This document shows, in pieces, positions 60,415 to 64,000 of a stretch of 64,000 nt of DNA. This DNA comes from Lachancea mirantina (lineage: Eukaryota; Ascomycota; Saccharomycetes; Saccharomycetales; Saccharomycetaceae), in the NCBI GenBank assembly GCA_900074745.1, contig LT598466.1:558001-622000 (forward strand), in the 5' to 3' direction. Each line of letters begins with the position of its first letter. Position 1 is the first letter of the stretch. The notes under the pieces are model-generated. The model did no database searches. It saw nothing but the letters and a program-made list of their open reading frames with translations, and was not told the DNA's origin. The position numbers were made by a program, and so were the translations under genes.

Positions 60415-62123
60415 TTTCGAAGAGGTCTGAGAGTTGAGATTGAATCCAGTTTGATGAAAGTATGGGAAGTCTTTCGAGATAAATTTTCGCAATTTGAGTA
60501 GATGATTGTCGTGTAGAGTTATGTGTAATTTGAGTTTCTCGTCCAATCAGAGACCTTGCTCCAGTGAAGTTTAGTAATTATGGGCAGGATGTAAACAAGA
60601 GACGTTCGGAAATCACCCAGGAAGTGTTTTTAAGGTACCCCAGTGTTCATCTTGCCGATCTTGAGCACTTCCAGTCTAGCTAATAAAATAGATTATCGAT
60701 TACTACCACTTTATTCGCGAAGGAAACGGCATATGCCTAGAACGGGCAAAGGTTACAGTAAACCGTGCACAATAGGTTCATAGCTAATAGGTACGGAAGT
60801 TATTGGAAATAAAAATGCATAAACTTGTAACGGGAAATCTATCCGCAAGGTGCGATTTAGAAGAGGTTGGTGTCGTCACCGTATACGTCCATATGGGAAG
60901 GCTACAGTAATAAGGCGTAAGAGACACTGACAAGAGACGTTCTGCATTGGTCCTAGGTGCTTTTGGCAGGTATCAATACGATGGTCTTTCCTGGTCGAAG
61001 AGATAGCCGCAAAACAGTTGATAAATGGACGTTGAAAGCTCTCTTTTTAGACAAGGCAAATCTAGAAGGCAACGCACGTGATCCCAAAGGCTTTAACGTA
61101 TGTCAGAATAGAAATCTGATATGAAAACTGGCAGCGGTAAAACGCGAATATGTCTATTAGATATGTAATTTTATCGTCGTATATGTGACTTTTTTATGTA
61201 GGTGACATTTTAATGGACGATTTCTTAGTTATTTTGCAGGATTGCAACAGTTGTCGATTTGTCGCCCTCGCTGACATTTTCCCTTTCTTTGACAAACATA
61301 TGGTTTGCTTCGCGAAAGACTTTGTAAACTCGAGCGTTCGCACACTTGAAGAAGGCTTTGAGTTACCCAAAATATTTGCGTTTGTCAGACCGCTTATTTT
61401 CTTTTCAGGTGTCGATGTCTAGTTAGCACGTGTTGTGTTGTAGTATCTCTTGGTATAAGGCTTTGCTACTAAGGTAGAGGAAAAAACCTTTTAGAGTTAG
61501 TTTCAGCTTTTAACTATATATTTGATCGCAAATGTAGTTTGTTATTACCATAATTTTTCGATGGCTTTGATCTACTCTTTGCATTCCCATAGTTTAACTG
61601 CGACCTCCTATCGTGGTGGAAGAGCCAGTATGTAAAAAGTCGATCTCAACATCAAGCGAAATTTTACAAATCTAATACTGACCAACCGAGAGTAACTCTA
61701 CTTGGTTCTTTCATCTGAGGTATAGAGTGACGAATAAGCGCAAGGGAAGTCATTGAGAGCATGACTTCACACGCAAAACCACGCGTTCATACGCCAAATG
61801 AACGCCTACTTGAAACAGAACGCTCTCCTCATTCCAGCAACATTGAATCAGGCTTTGAAACTTCGCGCATGTCTGAATTTCGAATTACGTATGCCCAATG
61901 GGGATTCGCGTCCTTCGATATCATGTTTTTAGCCGCCCAGGTTTATCACTTCAAGCTTACTTCGTTATCAGTGATATGTAAGTGTTCTTATCTTCAAATC
62001 GTTGTGTACGTGCTCAGTTTCACTGAAATGGTTCTCGGATATACGAGTCTCTTCCACTGTTATCAAGGGACCACTTTCCACCGGGGAAACAAGACACCCA
62101 AGCTCACTGATTTTGGGATATAA
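60415..62123. other. 1.7-kb intergenic region between ATP19 and ATG42
   Basis: No confident gene. It carries the ATP19 promoter (CCAAT at 60543-60549), a CACGTG at 61075-61080, and two weak + frames (61213-61422, 69 codons; 61761-62123, 120 codons abutting the next ATG) that I do not accept. GGATATAAATGG runs into the ATG42 start codon. A small RNA gene cannot be excluded. Confidence 0.4.
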
Positions 62124-63599
62124 ATGGTTTCTGTTCGTCAGTTAGTGGCTGGCGTCACGGCTCTGGGCTCTGCCAGTGCCTTTTCCGTGTTTTCTGAGTT
62201 CGAAAGGGCTCAGAATGATTTTAGCGTTGTCAACCCTGTTAAAAACGCTTTGCAATCGATTAGAAAACCCAACCCAAATGCTGGATTTTCCGTGTTCAAA
62301 ACTGACAAAGATGACGATTACAGGTTAAGAATTAAAACGATTGACCCCGAAAAACTTGGCATCGATACTGTCAAACAATATTCCGGATACCTGGATTTCC
62401 AAGATTCGAAGCATTTCTTTTATTGGATGTTTGAATCTAGAAACGATCCCGAAAATGATCCTGTTATCCTTTGGCTCAATGGAGGCCCCGGCTGTTCTTC
62501 TTTCACTGGACTGTTTTTCGAATTAGGGTCATCTTCGATCGATGAAAACTTGAGCCCCGTTTTCAATCCGTATTCGTGGAATAACAACGCCACGGTTATC
62601 TTTCTGGAACAGCCTTTGGGTGTTGGATTTTCGTACGGGAACGAGAAAGTCACCAGTACTCGTGCCGCGGGAAAAGATGTCTACATCTTCTTGGAATTAT
62701 TTTACCAGAAATTTCCTCTATTAAGAAGAAATGCGCTTCATATCGCAGGAGAATCCTATGCAGGGCATTACATTCCCCAGATTGCACATGAGATCGTTGT
62801 TTCGCATGGTGGCGACAGAACTTTCAATTTGACATCGATTCTCATTGGCAATGGTATTACTGATTCGCTAGTACAAAACAACTATTATAAACCTATGGCT
62901 TGTGGTGAGGGAGGCTATGAACCCGTTCTTACGGAACACGAATGTGAACGTATGGATCGTGATATTGGATTGTGTAATGCACTTACAAGAAACTGCTACT
63001 CGCAAGCGTCGGCATTTGCTTGTATCGCGGCTCAAACTTACTGCGACAGAGTCACGCTCGAACCATACCAAAAGACAGAACTCAATTTTTACGACATTCG
63101 TGGACCTTGTGAGACCGATGGTGGTCTCTGTTACCGCGAAATCGATTATATTGAAAAATTCATGAACCAGCCTTTTGTTCAAGAAGCACTTGGCTCGGAA
63201 GTGTCCAAATATGAAGGATGTAGTAATGACGTTGGAATTGGGTTTGTTTTTACAGGAGATGGGAGTCGTCCGTTCCATCAATACGTCGCTGAGCTACTCG
63301 ATGAAGACATCCCGGTATTGATTTATGCCGGTGACAAGGACTATATATGCAACTGGTTGGGCAATCTTGCTTGGACAAATGAGCTCGATTGGGAATTTCG
63401 GGACCAATATGAATACCTTCCATTAAAACCGTGGAAAACCAAAGAAACAACTGAAGTGGCAGGTCAAGTGAAAAATTTCGGACCTTTAACTTTTTTGAGA
63501 GTGTACGATGCAGGTCATATGGTACCATATAACCAACCGGAGCATAGTCTTGAAATGGTCAACACTTGGCTATTTGGAGACCGCTCCTACGGTTACTGA
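62124..63599 (+). CDS. ATG42: vacuolar serine carboxypeptidase, ATG42-like (CPY family)
   Basis: A 491-residue serine carboxypeptidase (family S10). It has a signal peptide at about 1-19 and a short pro-region, then the oxyanion motif WLNGGPGCSSFTG (118-129). Catalytic Ser211 lies in AGESYAGHY, the Asp in YAGDKDYICNW (403-411) and His465 in DAGHMVPYNQP. Cys pairs typical of CPY are present. It is closest in size to S. cerevisiae Atg42 (YBR139W, 508) rather than Prc1 (532), and no QRPL-type sorting signal is seen in the pro-region. In S. cerevisiae YBR139W is next to IRA1, and AVO1 lies near IRA2 on the sister segment, so position beside AVO1 here favours ATG42. That enzyme acts with CPY in vacuolar proteolysis and autophagic-body breakdown. 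Confidence 0.85.
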   Translation: MVSVRQLVAGVTALGSASAFSVFSEFERAQNDFSVVNPVKNALQSIRKPNPNAGFSVFKTDKDDDYRLRIKTIDPEKLGIDTVKQYSGYLDFQDSKHFFYWMFESRNDPENDPVILWLNGGPGCSSFTGLFFELGSSSIDENLSPVFNPYSWNNNATVIFLEQPLGVGFSYGNEKVTSTRAAGKDVYIFLELFYQKFPLLRRNALHIAGESYAGHYIPQIAHEIVVSHGGDRTFNLTSILIGNGITDSLVQNNYYKPMACGEGGYEPVLTEHECERMDRDIGLCNALTRNCYSQASAFACIAAQTYCDRVTLEPYQKTELNFYDIRGPCETDGGLCYREIDYIEKFMNQPFVQEALGSEVSKYEGCSNDVGIGFVFTGDGSRPFHQYVAELLDEDIPVLIYAGDKDYICNWLGNLAWTNELDWEFRDQYEYLPLKPWKTKETTEVAGQVKNFGPLTFLRVYDAGHMVPYNQPEHSLEMVNTWLFGDRSYGY

Positions 63600-63763
63600 C
63601 TATTTTCTCGATATTTGGATAAGTGTTAGAATAAAGCTTCAAATCATTAAATAAAATTATAAATAACTATCGTTATGACCAAATAAACCGGAATGCATTG
63701 ATAAGTTACACATGCTAAATTTCGAAGAAGTGACTAACGACTGTTTCTTTTGCTGTTCTAAAG

Positions 63764-64000
63764 CTATGAGACTGACGGCACCGTAGTGGCTTGATGATTC
63801 ATGCGATATGCACTTGAAAGTTTTTGTAGTCTTGACACTATTTCAGCACACTCCTGCTCATTCACAGCTTCAAAATAATACCGTTTCAACCCGCCAGGCC
63901 GACTAACGAAAAGTTTAAAGTATTCAGCGACTCTCTTCGAGCGCTTCGCCAAAACCAGTTGGCTGATATGGAAACACTTAGTCTTAACACTGTCGTGATG
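63764..64000 (-). CDS. AVO1: TORC2 subunit AVO1, C-terminal PH domain (partial, cut at right edge)
   Basis: The reverse strand is open from the window edge to a stop at 63764, giving 78 residues. They read as the last part of a PH domain: [20 protein letters not shown] and [20 protein letters not shown], with the final amphipathic helix, then a short tail. S. cerevisiae Avo1 (YOL078W), the Sin1 subunit that anchors TORC2 to the plasma membrane, ends with such a PH domain. The neighbouring MDM20, BRX1 and ATP19 genes are in the YOL076W-YOL078W order. Identification leans on that synteny. Confidence 0.75.
   Translation of the reverse strand, partial: HHDSVKTKCFHISQLVLAKRSKRVAEYFKLFVSRPGGLKRYYFEAVNEQECAEIVSRLQKLSSAYRMNHQATTVPSVS

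Noticed and set aside
61213-61422. 69-codon frame in the ATP19-ATG42 gap
   Set aside because: Short, isolated, no homology that I recognise; length is within chance for AT-rich DNA.
61761-62123. 120-codon frame ending one base before the ATG42 start codon
   Set aside because: It would leave no promoter for ATG42, shows no recognised domain and its end includes a TATA-like sequence.

Overview
This window is nuclear DNA from a budding yeast of the Saccharomycetaceae. Genes are compact, almost all intronless and carried on both strands. The few introns have GTATGT donors and TACTAAC branch points, and a tRNA-Val(AAC) nearly matches that of baker's yeast. Gene order indicates a lineage that did not go through the whole-genome duplication. 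Two pairs of duplicated S. cerevisiae segments appear here as single merged segments: YLR283W-YLR268W with YOR178C-YOR173W (1-36 kb), and YBR154C-YBR139W with YOL087C-YOL076W (41-64 kb). Orthologues that S. cerevisiae keeps on only one of its two copies alternate here. The genus (Zygosaccharomyces, Torulaspora, Lachancea, Kluyveromyces or a relative) cannot be settled by eye.

Layout. 1-13 kb: a cut-off DUF1640 mitochondrial protein gene, RSO55, a zinc-cluster regulator (YLR278C type), a possible tiny spliced gene, YSH1, DBP9, spliced SMD2 and MCM5. 13-19.6 kb: a mostly gene-free stretch broken only by a formamidase gene, which S. cerevisiae lacks; its right part is very GC-rich and holds a textbook G-quadruplex motif. 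19.6-36.1 kb: GAC1/PIG1, MPC54, tRNA-Val, YCS4, HEM15, ALE1, MED4, CMG1, DCS1/2 and spliced SEC22. 36.1-41.3 kb: a synteny-break region with two unrecognised small membrane proteins, a diverged duplicated repeat with mini-ORFs, and a secreted CREG-like protein with a collagen-like insert. 41.3-50.5 kb: SPP381, RIB7, RPB5, DUF1, MHF1, MRPS9 and ADH1. 50.5-54.5 kb: a second GC-rich island holding a globin-like gene and the 5' part of PHM7. 56.6-64 kb: MDM20, BRX1, ATP19, an ATG42-like carboxypeptidase and the cut-off 3' end of AVO1.

Most genes are housekeeping: mRNA 3' processing, splicing and decapping, ribosome assembly, replication, condensin, haem, lipid and riboflavin synthesis, mitochondrial translation and ATP synthase, and TORC2. 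They are not functionally linked operons. Regulatory motifs fit the genes beside them: RRPE plus PAC at BRX1, PAC at DBP9, an AATTTT palindrome at MRPS9 and a CCAAT box at ATP19. Several of these motifs help choose start codons. I saw no transposon, LTR, centromere, rRNA or CRISPR. I found no convincing new multi-gene system. The least explained parts are the 36-41 kb breakpoint cluster, the two GC-rich islands and the 15.7-19.6 kb gene desert.
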